A stretch of DNA of 64,000 nt from Bin18 sp965200355. Its GTDB lineage: Bacteria > Desulfobacterota > Binatia > Bin18. The DNA is taken from NCBI GenBank assembly GCA_965200355.1, contig OZ241351.1, forward strand, positions 1,426,001 to 1,490,000, given 5' to 3'. Of this stretch, positions 42,522 to 51,627 are shown piece by piece (positions within the stretch are counted from its first letter, which is position 1; every line of letters begins with the position of its first letter). Under the pieces are notes generated by a model that was not told the origin of the DNA, did no database searches, and saw nothing but the letters and a program-made list of their open reading frames with translations. Both the position numbers and the translations under genes were made by a program.

Positions 42522-43283
42522 CTATTGGGCAACCCAACCGCCATCAACCACCATCGGATGGCCGGTCACAAATGAGGCCGCCTCTGAGCAGAGCCAGACC
42601 ACGGCTTCAGCAATCTCCTCAGGCTTGCCCAAGCGACCAATCGGCTCTTTGGCGGTCATGCCGTCTTCTATGCGTGGGTCTATCGCCATGCCCCGCTCGA
42701 ACATCGGTGTCCGAATGACTCCCGGACAGACGGCGTTCACGCGAATGCCGGATTTGGCATATTCCAATGCCGCCGTTTTGGTCAGCCCGACCACCCCGTG
42801 CTTGGCAGCCACATACGCCGGCCCACTCCGAAACCCAACCAGACCAGCAACTGAGGCGGTATTGACAATCGCCCCCCCGCTTTGCGTCAGCATATGCTGG
42901 AGTTCATACTTCATGCACAGCCACACCCCGGTCAGGTTAATCGCAATCACCCGGTCCCAGTGTGGCGGGGTATACTCTCCGGTCTGCGCCGCCGCCCCCG
43001 CAATGCCAGCGTTATTGAAGGCGCAGTCAAGCCGTCCATACGTCTCAACCGTGTGCGTGACCAGGGCCTCGACTTCCGCCGCTTGGGCAACGTCGGTTTG
43101 CACGAACACGGCCTCGCCCCCGGCGGATTTGATAAAATTGACCGTCTCCTCTCCACCCTCAACCACCACATCGGAAACAACGACCGTCGCGCCTTCACGG
43201 GCGAACGCTAAGGACGTAGACCGCCCAATACCCGACCCCCCGCCTGTCACCAATGCAATTTTTCCGTCTACTTGGCCTGCCAT
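42522..43283 (-). CDS. Short-chain dehydrogenase
   Basis: A 253-residue classical SDR with TGGGSGIG, NNAG, Ser in NTASVAG, YVAAK (Tyr-x-x-x-Lys), then CPGVIRTPM and a C-terminal VVDGGWVAQ. The Asp after strand 2 (VVSDVVVEGG) suggests NAD(H) preference. ATG 43283 follows AAGGAGG. It is convergent with brnTA and divergent from ilvD. Confidence 0.92.
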   Translation of the reverse strand: MAGQVDGKIALVTGGGSGIGRSTSLAFAREGATVVVSDVVVEGGEETVNFIKSAGGEAVFVQTDVAQAAEVEALVTHTVETYGRLDCAFNNAGIAGAAAQTGEYTPPHWDRVIAINLTGVWLCMKYELQHMLTQSGGAIVNTASVAGLVGFRSGPAYVAAKHGVVGLTKTAALEYAKSGIRVNAVCPGVIRTPMFERGMAIDPRIEDGMTAKEPIGRLGKPEEIAEAVVWLCSEAASFVTGHPMVVDGGWVAQ

Positions 43284-43455
43284 AATGCTGTAATCCTCCT
43301 TGCTCTCTAGTCAGAGCGTTTCTTCTAGCGTGTCGGAGGCGATCAATAAAGGGAGAGCATACGTGCCGCGAGAAGCGAGGCCCCCCCCGCCTCACGACGT
43401 TCTGAAAAAAAGATGCTATGCTGCCGGGCTGACTGCATAAGGAGGGCAAAGCACT

Positions 43456-45309
43456 ATGCAACAGCGCGGATTTCGGAGCAGCATCACGACCCAAGGACGC
43501 CGTATGGCCGGCGCGCGTGCCCTGTGGCGGGCGACTGGCATGAAAAAGGACGATTTCCAAAAACCGATTATTGCCATTGCCAACTCGTTTACCCAGTTCG
43601 TGCCCGGCCATGTCCATCTGCACGAGATTGGACAGCGGGTCAAACAGGTGGTGGATGCCAACGGCGGCTACGGCGTGGAGTTTAACACCATTGCCGTGGA
43701 CGACGGCATTGCCATGGGCCACGACGGGATGCTGTATTCGCTGCCCAGCCGCGAGCTGATTGCCGACAGTGTGGAGTATATGGTCCAGGCGCATAAGGCC
43801 GATGCCATGATTTGCATCTCCAACTGCGACAAGATCACCCCCGGTATGCTGCTGGCGGCCATGCGGCTGAACATCCCGGCCATTTTCGTCTCCGGCGGAC
43901 CGATGGAAGCCGGCAAGACCGAACTGTCTACCGGCCTGGCCAAGCTCGATTTGGTCCACGCCATGATTGGGGCCGGGGATGACTCGCTCAGCGACGAAGA
44001 CGTCGAGAAAATGGAAGAGGCGGCCTGTCCGACCTGCGGTTCGTGCTCCGGCATGTTTACCGCCAACAGCATGAATTGTCTCAACGAGGCGATTGGCCTG
44101 GCGCTGCCGGGCAATGGCACCATCCTGGCCACCCACGCCCTGCGCTGGGAACTCTTTCAGCAGGCCGCCACCCGCATTGTCGAGATGGCCAGGGCCTATT
44201 ATGTCGAGGGGGACGACTCGGTCCTGCCGCGCAGCATTGCCACATTTGAAGCCTTTGAAAACGCGATTACCCTGGACATCGCCATGGGGGGTTCGACCAA
44301 CACGGTGCTCCATCTGCTGGCCGCGGCCCAAGAGGCCGAAGTCGACTTTACGATGGCCGATATTGACCGGCTGTCGCGCGTAGTCCCGTGTATCTGCAAG
44401 CTCGCCCCGGCCTCAGATATCTACCATATTGAAGACTGTGCCCGCGCCGGCGGCATTGCGACCATCCTGGGTGAATTGGACCGGGCCGGAAAACTGCACA
44501 CGCAGGTCAGGACCGTTTCTGGAAAGACCCTGGGCGAAATGCTCGAAACGAACGACATCCGGCGCGAGCAGCCGGACGAGTTTGCCCGCAAACGCAGCTT
44601 GGCTGCCCCGTGTAATATCCGTACCAAAGAAGCCTTTTCGCAAAATCCGTACTATGACACCCCGGACAAGGACGCGCTCACGGGCTGTATTCGTTCGACC
44701 GAATTTGCCTACAGCCAAGACGGCGGTCTGGCCGTCCTGTACGGCAATCTGGCCGAGGAGGGCTGTATTGTCAAAACCGCGGGGGTGGACGAATCCATCT
44801 GGGTCATGGAGGGGCCGGCGCGTATCTTTGAATCGCAAGACGCGGCCTGCGAGGGCATACTCAGTGACCAGCTGCGGCCCGGCGATGTGGTGGTCATTCG
44901 CTATGAAGGCCCGCGCGGCGGACCAGGGATGCAGGAGATGCTCTACCCGACTTCCTATATCAAGTCCAAGCATCTTGGCACCAAATGCGCGCTGGTGACC
45001 GATGGGCGTTTCAGCGGCGGGACCAGTGGCTTGTCAATCGGGCATGTGTCGCCCGAAGCCGCGGAAGGCGGCGTCATTGCCCTGGTCGAAGAGGGCGATA
45101 CGATCCGCATCGATATCCCGCAGCGCTCAATCAACGTCCTGCTCTCGGAAGAAGAGCTGGCCGACCGACGCAAAAAGATGGCGGCCAAAGGCCAGGCTGC
45201 CTATCAGCCGCTCGGACGCAAACGCGCGGTGTCGGCCGCCCTGCAAGCCTATGCGGCGCTGACCACCAGCGCGGCTCGCGGTGCGGTCCGCGACGTGACC
45301 CAGGCGTAA
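43456..45309 (+). CDS. ilvD: Dihydroxy-acid dehydratase
   Basis: A 617-residue IlvD/Edd family enzyme that dehydrates 2,3-dihydroxy-isovalerate and -methylvalerate in branched-chain amino acid synthesis. FeS-cluster cysteines are in SNCDKITPGM and PTCGSCSGMFTANSMNC, and TDGRFSGGTSG is near the C terminus. Full length matches the E. coli type. ATG 43456 follows AAGGAGGG. A sugar-acid dehydratase role cannot be fully excluded, but length and motifs favour IlvD. Confidence 0.93.
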   Translation: MQQRGFRSSITTQGRRMAGARALWRATGMKKDDFQKPIIAIANSFTQFVPGHVHLHEIGQRVKQVVDANGGYGVEFNTIAVDDGIAMGHDGMLYSLPSRELIADSVEYMVQAHKADAMICISNCDKITPGMLLAAMRLNIPAIFVSGGPMEAGKTELSTGLAKLDLVHAMIGAGDDSLSDEDVEKMEEAACPTCGSCSGMFTANSMNCLNEAIGLALPGNGTILATHALRWELFQQAATRIVEMARAYYVEGDDSVLPRSIATFEAFENAITLDIAMGGSTNTVLHLLAAAQEAEVDFTMADIDRLSRVVPCICKLAPASDIYHIEDCARAGGIATILGELDRAGKLHTQVRTVSGKTLGEMLETNDIRREQPDEFARKRSLAAPCNIRTKEAFSQNPYYDTPDKDALTGCIRSTEFAYSQDGGLAVLYGNLAEEGCIVKTAGVDESIWVMEGPARIFESQDAACEGILSDQLRPGDVVVIRYEGPRGGPGMQEMLYPTSYIKSKHLGTKCALVTDGRFSGGTSGLSIGHVSPEAAEGGVIALVEEGDTIRIDIPQRSINVLLSEEELADRRKKMAAKGQAAYQPLGRKRAVSAALQAYAALTTSAARGAVRDVTQA

Positions 45310-45324
45310 GGAGGACACGGACCC

Positions 45325-45347
45325 CCCTCACCCTCCCGGCGAGAGGG
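45325..45347. repeat. REP-like repeat between ilvD and trpB2
   Basis: ccctcaccctcccggcgagaggg resembles the reverse complement of the element at 10041-10073 (ccctcaccccagccctctcccc...). Intergenic and GC-rich, with a short ccctc...gaggg dyad. Confidence 0.45.
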
Positions 45348-45369
45348 CCTGTGAGACAAGGATGAGCGC

Positions 45370-46743
45370 ATGAGCGACCAGATCAAATATCTGCTTGACG
45401 AAAGCCAGATGCCCACGGCGTGGTATAATATCAACGCGGATATGCCCGTGCCCCTGATGCCGCCGCTCCACCCGGAAACCAGACAGCCAGTCACACCCGA
45501 ATACCTCGCTTCCTTCACGCCTACGGCCCTCCTCGCTCAGGATGTCAGCCAAGAGCCCTATATTGAGATTCCGAAGCCGGTCCGCGATATCTATAAACTC
45601 TGGCGGCCCACCCCCTTTTTTCGAGCCCGCCGCCTGGAGCAGGCGCTCCAGACCCCAGCCCATCTCTACTACAAATACGAGGGCGTCAGTCCGGTTGGCT
45701 CGCATAAACCAAACACGGCCGTGGCCCAGGCGTTTTATGCCAAGCAAGAAGGCATCAAGACCCTGACCACGGAAACGGGCGCGGGGCAGTGGGGCACCGC
45801 CCTGGCTATGGCCTGCAATATGTTTGGTCTCGGCTGCGAAGTCTATATGGTCCGTATCTCGTTTCAGCAAAAGCCCTATCGGCGTCATGTGATTACGACC
45901 TATGGCGCTGAGGTGTTTGCCAGTCCGTCCGACCGGACCGCAGTCGGCCGGCGGTTTCTGGCTGAAAACCCAGACCATCCCGGCTCGCTGGGGCTGGCGG
46001 TCTCGGAAGGGATTGAAGCCGCCCAAACGTCCGGCGGAACAAAAAAATACAGTCTCGGCTCTTTTCTCCCGCATGTGTTGCTGCACCAAACCATTATTGG
46101 GGAAGAGGCAGTGCGGCAAATGGAAATAGCCGGCGAATACCCGGACATTGTTATTGGCTGTGCCGGCGGCGGGTCGAATTTTGCCGGCTTTGCCTTTCCG
46201 TTTGTCCGAGAGAAACTCAAGCACGATAAAAACACGCGGATTATTGCGGTTGAGCCGGCGGCCTGCCCGACCCTAACCAAAGGCTCCTTCACCTGGGATT
46301 GGGCCGACGCCGGCTGCGTGGCCCCGATTTGCCAGATGTATACGCTCGGCCATACGTTTATGCCGGCCACCATCCACGCCGGCGGGCTACGCTATCATGG
46401 CATGGCTCCGCACGTGAGCGCGCTGGTCCACGGCGGTCATATTGAAGCGGTGGCGCTGGATCAGGTGGCGACCTTTGAGGCCGGGGTGACGTTTGCCAGG
46501 GCAGAAGGGATAGTGCCGGCGCCCGAGTCCAATCACGCGGTGTGCGCGGCAATGAACGAGGCCGTACGCTGCCGGGAAAGTGGCGAAAAGAAAGTCATCG
46601 CGTTTAATCTGAGCGGGCACGGCCATTTTGATATGAGCGCCTATGCCGACTACCACGCCGGGAAGCTCGAACGCTACGAGTATCCGGCTGAGGCGATTGC
46701 GCGGGCCATACAGACCGTGCCGGTGGTGACTTTCCCGGGCTGA
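45370..46743 (+). CDS. TrpB2-type tryptophan synthase beta chain-like protein
   Basis: A 457-residue PLP enzyme of the TrpB2 group, longer than standard TrpB. WRPTPFFRARRLE, the PLP lysine in GSHKPNTAVAQ, the catalytic ETGAGQWGTAL and GCAGGGSNFAGF (cofactor phosphate) are all intact. TrpB2 condenses indole and serine and is usually not bound to TrpA; some act in salvage. ATG 45370 follows AAGGA. The convergent neighbour's 3' end overlaps its last 140 bp. Confidence 0.92.
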   Translation: MSDQIKYLLDESQMPTAWYNINADMPVPLMPPLHPETRQPVTPEYLASFTPTALLAQDVSQEPYIEIPKPVRDIYKLWRPTPFFRARRLEQALQTPAHLYYKYEGVSPVGSHKPNTAVAQAFYAKQEGIKTLTTETGAGQWGTALAMACNMFGLGCEVYMVRISFQQKPYRRHVITTYGAEVFASPSDRTAVGRRFLAENPDHPGSLGLAVSEGIEAAQTSGGTKKYSLGSFLPHVLLHQTIIGEEAVRQMEIAGEYPDIVIGCAGGGSNFAGFAFPFVREKLKHDKNTRIIAVEPAACPTLTKGSFTWDWADAGCVAPICQMYTLGHTFMPATIHAGGLRYHGMAPHVSALVHGGHIEAVALDQVATFEAGVTFARAEGIVPAPESNHAVCAAMNEAVRCRESGEKKVIAFNLSGHGHFDMSAYADYHAGKLERYEYPAEAIARAIQTVPVVTFPG

Positions 46744-47989
46744 GGTGCGCTTGTCGGGCGGTCAGGGGCGTTCGGCGGCGCTCGCCGTTTCCCCTGCCCC
46801 CTGCCCCCTGCCACCAGCGCTTTGAGGGCAGGCGGCTCCCAAAACCCAGGGCCAGGTCAAGCCGTAACATCAGCTTGCGTAATCGCGTGCCGGCCAGCCA
46901 GCGCCCGAGCCGCGTATACCATTTGGAGAAGTCCTTATTATAGGGACAGACCCGGATACAGATTGAGCAGTCACTATTCTGGGCGGTCCAATAGCCGAAA
47001 CATTTTTCCCCATCGACCGTCCATTTTACCACCCCCTTGATGTTGGACTGATTATGGACGGTGGCCGACGGAGCGTCCGAGGGAATGGCGTTGACCGGAC
47101 AGCCCTGAGAACAGCGCCGACAGGTCTCGCAAAATTCCTTTACCCCGAACCGAATCGGCAGGTCGGGCGCCAGCGGCAGGTCGGTAAATATCTTGCCGAG
47201 TCGCACGCGCGGGCCGAACTCTTTGGTGATTAACAAGCCATGCCGCCCGTACTCGCCGAGGCCAGCCTTGATCGCATACGGAATCGCCAGCGCGGTATCG
47301 TTCATGCTGGCAATCGCGTGATAGCCGAGGTTGCGGATGTACTGAGCGAGGGACAGGACAACCAGCGCGTCGTGCGAATACCCCAGACCCGTTGCCGCCC
47401 CGCTGAGCGCAGACGGCACGGTCCGAATCAGGTCGTAGTCCATAGCCTGCGCCACCACAATAACAGACGCCAGGCCCTCGGGAATTTCCTGGGGCTTTTC
47501 GCGCTTGCTCATGTCGCTGAATTTCTGCTCATACATCCAGCGTTCGTCATAATCCGTAATGCCAATCAAGTCCGCGCCACAGGCTTTCCCGACCCGTTTG
47601 ATCTCAGCCGCGGCTTGGGCTGGTGTCCCCAGGTCCATTTGCTCTGCGGCCATATCCCGGTACAAGGTAAACTCGTCAGAAAAGCCTTCTCGCCGGTCCT
47701 GGTCTTGTTTGAGTTCGGTGAAGAGGTCGCTGACATGCCAGGCCGCATTGCGGAGCGCATAATCCTTCTGGGTAAAGCCATCGACCTTGCGCCAGGTTTT
47801 CAGCGGCTCTCGATACGTCTCGTAGAAGCGCTGGCTCTTCTGACTCCGCACGCGCGCATCCCACCACGAGCGGCGAAACACATCATCTTTTTGGTTGAAG
47901 CGCGCAAAATGCGGCAGCAGGCGAAAGCCGGCCGCGCTATCTGAGGCCGAGACTGCGTTGTCTGTGGTCGTACTCATGGTGTTCCTCAT
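46604..47989 (-). CDS. Reductive-dehalogenase-like iron-sulfur protein with odd C terminus
   Basis: A cobalamin/FeS protein of the reductive-dehalogenase family without a Tat signal, so probably cytoplasmic. It has two 4Fe-4S motifs, CETCRRCSQGCPVN and CSICIRVCPYNKD, and a B12-domain segment (GLGEYGRHGLLITKEFGPRV). After SKRWWQ the reading frame enters a G-rich heptamer tract (46789-46812) and runs 60 residues of low-complexity Arg/Ser/Pro sequence antisense to trpB2. Loss of one 7-bp unit would instead give a stop at 46762-46764. ATG 47989 follows GAGGAGGG. Confidence 0.85.
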   Translation of the reverse strand: MRNTMSTTTDNAVSASDSAAGFRLLPHFARFNQKDDVFRRSWWDARVRSQKSQRFYETYREPLKTWRKVDGFTQKDYALRNAAWHVSDLFTELKQDQDRREGFSDEFTLYRDMAAEQMDLGTPAQAAAEIKRVGKACGADLIGITDYDERWMYEQKFSDMSKREKPQEIPEGLASVIVVAQAMDYDLIRTVPSALSGAATGLGYSHDALVVLSLAQYIRNLGYHAIASMNDTALAIPYAIKAGLGEYGRHGLLITKEFGPRVRLGKIFTDLPLAPDLPIRFGVKEFCETCRRCSQGCPVNAIPSDAPSATVHNQSNIKGVVKWTVDGEKCFGYWTAQNSDCSICIRVCPYNKDFSKWYTRLGRWLAGTRLRKLMLRLDLALGFGSRLPSKRWWQGAGGRGNGERRRTPLTARQAHLSPGKSPPARSVWPAQSPQPDTRSVRASRRGSRHRRSYQNGRARSD

Positions 47990-48107
47990 CAATCACCCTC
48001 CTCGCCCCGTGGGTGCATCAGTAGCGATACTCTAGCGCAGGCACGAGGAGATACGATACCATAGCCCATAATACTTCAAGGATTCTGGCTCGGAAGGGAG
48101 AGAAGGA

Positions 48108-49025
48108 ATGGCAGCAGCGTTCAATGTTGAGCAGGTCGTCAAAGATCGTTACGCCACGGGAGCCCAGCGGGAAGAGGCCGAGTTGTGTTGCTCGGTTGAT
48201 TATAACCCGCGCTTTCTCAAGGTTATTCCCGATGAAATTATTGCCCGCGACTACGGCTGTGGGGACCCCTCTCAATACCTCCGGCCCGGAGAAACCGTGC
48301 TTGACCTCGGCGCGGGAACGGGCAAGGTGTGTTACATCGCCGCCCAGGTCGTTGGCGCCGCAGGCAGAGTCATCGGCGTTGATATGACACCGGAGATGTT
48401 GCACATCGCCGAGAAACATCGCCAGGCTATTGGCCGACAGTTGGGCTATCACAATGTTGAGTTTTACCGGGGCAAAATCCAGGATTTGCGCACCAGCCTC
48501 GCGGTTGCCGACGACTATCTGCGCAAGCAGCCGGTGGCTTCGGTCGAAGACTGGCACGCCTTTGAAGCCGTCATGGCGGAACAGCGCGCGCAGCAGCCCC
48601 TGATTGCAGACGCTTCCGTTGACGTGGTGGTCTCAAACTGCGTGCTCAACCTGGTGCGGGACACAGACAAACCGCAACTCTTTGGGGAAATTTTCCGCGT
48701 GCTGCGCCAGGGCGGGCGGACGGTCATCTCCGATATCGTTGCCGACGAACCGGTCCCGGCTCACCTGAAGGCCGACCCCGAATTATGGAGCGGCTGCGTC
48801 TCCGGGGCGATGCAGGCCGAGGCGTTCATTCACGCCTTCGGCGCAGCCGGTTTCTCCAGCACGACCGTGCTCAAGCGCGGTGCGCAGCCGTGGCGCACGG
48901 TCGAAGGAATCGCGTTTCGGTCTCTGACCCTGGCTGCCTATAAAGGCGAGCCCGGAGCCCAGGAACTCGCCTCTCAAGCCACGCCAGACGCCGAGGCGTG
49001 CTGTGCGCCCCGGCAATGCTGTTAG
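48108..49025 (+). CDS. arsM: Arsenite S-adenosylmethionine methyltransferase (ArsM, arsenosugar-type)
   Basis: A 305-residue SAM methyltransferase. VLDLGAGTGKV is motif I, and the three arsenic-binding cysteines of ArsM are Cys51 (YGCGDP), Cys178 (VVSNCVLNL) and Cys230 (WSGCVSGA). There is an additional CC at 27-28 and a C-terminal CCAPRQCC. A helical insert of about 40 residues (127-168) separates motif I from the second Cys, as I recall for ArsM proteins paired with ArsS. It methylates As(III) to methyl- and dimethylarsenicals. ATG 48108 follows GAAGGA; arsS follows after 21 bp. Confidence 0.92.
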   Translation: MAAAFNVEQVVKDRYATGAQREEAELCCSVDYNPRFLKVIPDEIIARDYGCGDPSQYLRPGETVLDLGAGTGKVCYIAAQVVGAAGRVIGVDMTPEMLHIAEKHRQAIGRQLGYHNVEFYRGKIQDLRTSLAVADDYLRKQPVASVEDWHAFEAVMAEQRAQQPLIADASVDVVVSNCVLNLVRDTDKPQLFGEIFRVLRQGGRTVISDIVADEPVPAHLKADPELWSGCVSGAMQAEAFIHAFGAAGFSSTTVLKRGAQPWRTVEGIAFRSLTLAAYKGEPGAQELASQATPDAEACCAPRQCC

Positions 49026-49046
49026 CCAAAGGAAGGGACACACTGT

Positions 49047-50039
49047 ATGCACCCGCCCGAACCCGCTATTCAACCTTTTACCGAGCGGCTGCGCCAGGAG
49101 CGGGGTCTGCCGCTGAAACGGGCTGAGTTGGGGACTGTTCAGATCAACCTGGGCAAATTGTGCAATCAGGCCTGCCTCCACTGTCACGTCGGCGCTGGTC
49201 CGAAACGGACCGAGATCATGAATCGCCGCACAGCCGAACTGGCCCTCGCCCTCACCCGGACCGCACAGGCACGGACCGTCGATCTGACTGGCGGGGCGCC
49301 CGAGCTGAACCCCTCCTTCCGCTTTCTGGTTGAGCAAAACCGCCAGGACGGCCGGCATGTGCTGGACCGTTGTAATCTGACCGTCCTGTTTGAGCCGGGG
49401 CAGGAAGACTTGGCCGCGTTTCTGGCTCAACATCAGGTTGAGGTCTTTGCCAGCCTGCCCTGTTATTCGGCAGAGAATGTCACGGCCCAACGTGGCCACG
49501 GCGTCTATGAGCAATCTATTCAGGCCCTCCAGCAATTGAACGCCCTGGGCTATGGGCAGGACGGCTCAGGTTTAATCCTGAATCTTGTCTATAACCCGGT
49601 TGGGGCGCACCTGCCGCCGCCTCAGAAAAACCTGGAGGCGGACTATAAACGGGAACTCGGCGAACGCTTTGGACTGACGTTTAACCACCTCGTAACGATT
49701 ACGAATATGCCCATCGCCCGCTTTGCCCATAGCCTGGAGCGGGCCGGCAAGCTGACCGAATACATGCAACTGCTGGCCCAGGCGTTTAATCCGGCCACCC
49801 TGGAGAGCCTGATGTGCCGCCACTTGGTCAGCATCTCCTGGGACGGCTATCTATACGACTGCGATTTTAATCAGATGCTTGAGTTGCGGCTGGGCAACGG
49901 CACCCCGCTACGTTTAGGTGAGCATTCAACCGACAGCTTGGTTCGGCAGCTCATTGGCCGGGACATTCGTCTGGATGCCCATTGCTACGGCTGCACCGCC
50001 GGCGCGGGGAGCTCCTGTGGCGGTGCACTGGCGGAATAG
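49047..50039 (+). CDS. arsS: Arsenosugar biosynthesis radical SAM protein ArsS
   Basis: A 330-residue radical SAM enzyme. The cluster motif is Cys39-x3-Cys43-x2-Cys46 in CNQACLHCHVGAGPKRTE, followed by DLTGGAPELNPSF; the C-terminal DUF3641 region ends HCYGCTAGAGSSCGG. ArsS moves the 5'-deoxyadenosyl group to dimethylarsenite in arsenosugar synthesis. Some relatives have selenocysteine in the C-terminal motif; here every such position is a Cys codon. Directly follows arsM, forming the core arsenosugar operon. Confidence 0.92.
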   Translation: MHPPEPAIQPFTERLRQERGLPLKRAELGTVQINLGKLCNQACLHCHVGAGPKRTEIMNRRTAELALALTRTAQARTVDLTGGAPELNPSFRFLVEQNRQDGRHVLDRCNLTVLFEPGQEDLAAFLAQHQVEVFASLPCYSAENVTAQRGHGVYEQSIQALQQLNALGYGQDGSGLILNLVYNPVGAHLPPPQKNLEADYKRELGERFGLTFNHLVTITNMPIARFAHSLERAGKLTEYMQLLAQAFNPATLESLMCRHLVSISWDGYLYDCDFNQMLELRLGNGTPLRLGEHSTDSLVRQLIGRDIRLDAHCYGCTAGAGSSCGGALAE

Positions 50040-50053
50040 GGAACCGAAACTTC

Positions 50054-50707
50054 TTAGGAGCGGGTATATTTTTTCGCGTACTCCGGCAGAGCAATATCGG
50101 CCCGGAGTTGCGGGTCGACGACCGGCGGTTGAGGGATCAAGCTCAACGGAAGCTCACCCGCCCAGCAGTTGAGCCGATAGTCTTCCTCCGCATCCACCGG
50201 CGGCCCGGTCCGCATTTTGGCCGAGACCTCTTCCAAGGGCACCCGGATCACGCTGGTGGCTTTCAACTCCTGAGCCGAGGGCGCACGGACGTCAGCCCAG
50301 CGTTCAGGCATGATATGCTCGACAATGGCCTTGAGGGCGGCCTGCTTTTCGGCCGGGTCGGTCACATGTGTCGCCTGACCGAGAATCACCACGGAGCGAT
50401 AATTCATCGAATGATGAAAGGCCGAACGAGCCAGCACCAGACCGTCGAGCAGGGTGACGGTGACGCAGACCGGTAGGCTCTCCCCAATCGTGCGTAACAT
50501 CCGGCTGGCCGCCGAGCCATGAATATACAGACGATCCTCAATATGGGCGTAGATGGTGGGAATCACATAGGGCTGGCCGTCAACGCTGAAGCCGACATGG
50601 CAGTACAAGCCTTCCGCCAGAATGGCCCCAACGGCTGCGGTATCGTATGACGCGCGCTCCGGCATCCGGCGCAATCGGGTTCGCTCGGTTCTCTCAAACT
50701 GCGGCAT
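50054..50707 (-). CDS. Pyridoxamine 5'-phosphate oxidase-fold protein
   Basis: A 217-residue flavin split-barrel protein: RASYDTAAVGAILAEGLYCH, VDGQPYVIPTIYAHIEDRLY, HGSAASRM and CVTVTLLDGLVLARSAFHHS, MNYRSVVILG. This is the NimA/PPOX-related group, which binds FMN or haem and reduces small molecules. ATG 50707 follows AAAGGGG. It converges with arsS and is divergent from the crotonase gene. Confidence 0.9.
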   Translation of the reverse strand: MPQFERTERTRLRRMPERASYDTAAVGAILAEGLYCHVGFSVDGQPYVIPTIYAHIEDRLYIHGSAASRMLRTIGESLPVCVTVTLLDGLVLARSAFHHSMNYRSVVILGQATHVTDPAEKQAALKAIVEHIMPERWADVRAPSAQELKATSVIRVPLEEVSAKMRTGPPVDAEEDYRLNCWAGELPLSLIPQPPVVDPQLRADIALPEYAKKYTRS

Positions 50708-50820
50708 GGCGGTTCCCCTTTCTCTCCTTGGTGTGGCTGTGTTGCCTGTATATCATATCTCTCGACAGCGCCCTGAGAGAAACGTTAGAAGGGGGGATAA
50801 AAGCATACAGGAGGGGACAG

Positions 50821-51579
50821 ATGAGCCACTTGGAAGACTATGCCAATAAGTACGAGACCATGAACATGCAGCGTCGCAACGGCATTCTCGAGGTGACCTT
50901 TCACGTCAACGCCGGCCCGCTGGTCTGGAATGAGCCGGTCCACCGCGAAATCGGTCATGCCTGCGTTGATATTGGAGCCGACCCGGAGAATAAGGTCGTG
51001 ATTCTGGCTGGAACGGGCGACAGCTATTGTGCGGAGATCGATTTCGCCAGCTTTGGCGATAACCTGGGGACGCCACGCGGCTGGGACACGGTGTATTGGG
51101 AAGGCAAGCGCCTACTGATGAATCTGCTCGATATTCCCGTGCCCATGATATCCGCGGTCAACGGGCCAGCCCTGATCCATGCGGAGATCCCGGTGTTGTG
51201 CGATATCGTCCTGGCGTCTGAGACCGCGGCGTTTCAGGATGCGCCGCATTTTCCGAATGGTATTGTACCGGGTGACGGCGTGCATCTGGTCTGGCCGCTG
51301 CTTTTGGGTGCCAACCGCGGCCGCTATTTTTTGCTGACCGGGCAAAAGCTCTCCGCTCAGGAAGCGCTCAGCCTGGGAGTGGTCAACGAAGTGCTGCCCC
51401 CGGAGCAACTGTCCGCCCGCGCCTGGGAGCTGGCCGAACAACTCGTCAAACAGCCCCCTCTGACTCTGCGCTACGCGCGTATATCTCTGACCCAGCAGAT
51501 TAAAAAACTGATGCTCGACGGTCTGGGCTATGGACTGGCCCTGGAGGGGCTGGCCGTTATGGATAGGCAGCGGTCCTGA
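50821..51579 (+). CDS. 6-oxocamphor hydrolase-like crotonase (beta-diketone hydrolase)
   Basis: A 252-residue crotonase that resembles Rhodococcus 6-oxocamphor hydrolase along its length: YANKYETMNMQR, GPLVWNEPVHREI, ENKVVILAGTGDSYCAEIDF, FQDAPHFPNGIVPGDGVH, GANRGRYFLLTGQ. The OCH catalytic residues His122, His145 and Asp154 correspond to His120, His143 and Asp152 here, so a retro-Claisen cleavage of a cyclic 1,3-diketone is expected rather than enoyl-CoA hydration. ATG 50821 follows GGAGGGG. The product would feed ring-opened keto acids to beta-oxidation. Confidence 0.88.
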   Translation: MSHLEDYANKYETMNMQRRNGILEVTFHVNAGPLVWNEPVHREIGHACVDIGADPENKVVILAGTGDSYCAEIDFASFGDNLGTPRGWDTVYWEGKRLLMNLLDIPVPMISAVNGPALIHAEIPVLCDIVLASETAAFQDAPHFPNGIVPGDGVHLVWPLLLGANRGRYFLLTGQKLSAQEALSLGVVNEVLPPEQLSARAWELAEQLVKQPPLTLRYARISLTQQIKKLMLDGLGYGLALEGLAVMDRQRS

Positions 51580-51593
51580 TTCTTGGGGGAGCG

Positions 51594-51613
51594 GGCAACC
51601 ACAGGGGGTTGCC
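51594..51613. repeat. GGCAACC/GGTTGCC hairpin element
   Basis: ggcaacc (51594-51600) and ggttgcc (51607-51613) form a perfect 7-bp stem with a 6-nt loop between two convergent genes. The same arms recur at 54156-54177, so this is a dispersed palindromic element that may also act as a terminator. Confidence 0.6.
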
Positions 51614-51627
51614 TTCCCACCCAGGCC

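Noticed and set aside
49047..50039. ArsS as another selenoprotein
   Set aside because: Related ArsS proteins can contain selenocysteine, but all candidate positions here, including GSSCGG, are Cys codons and the frame is uninterrupted.
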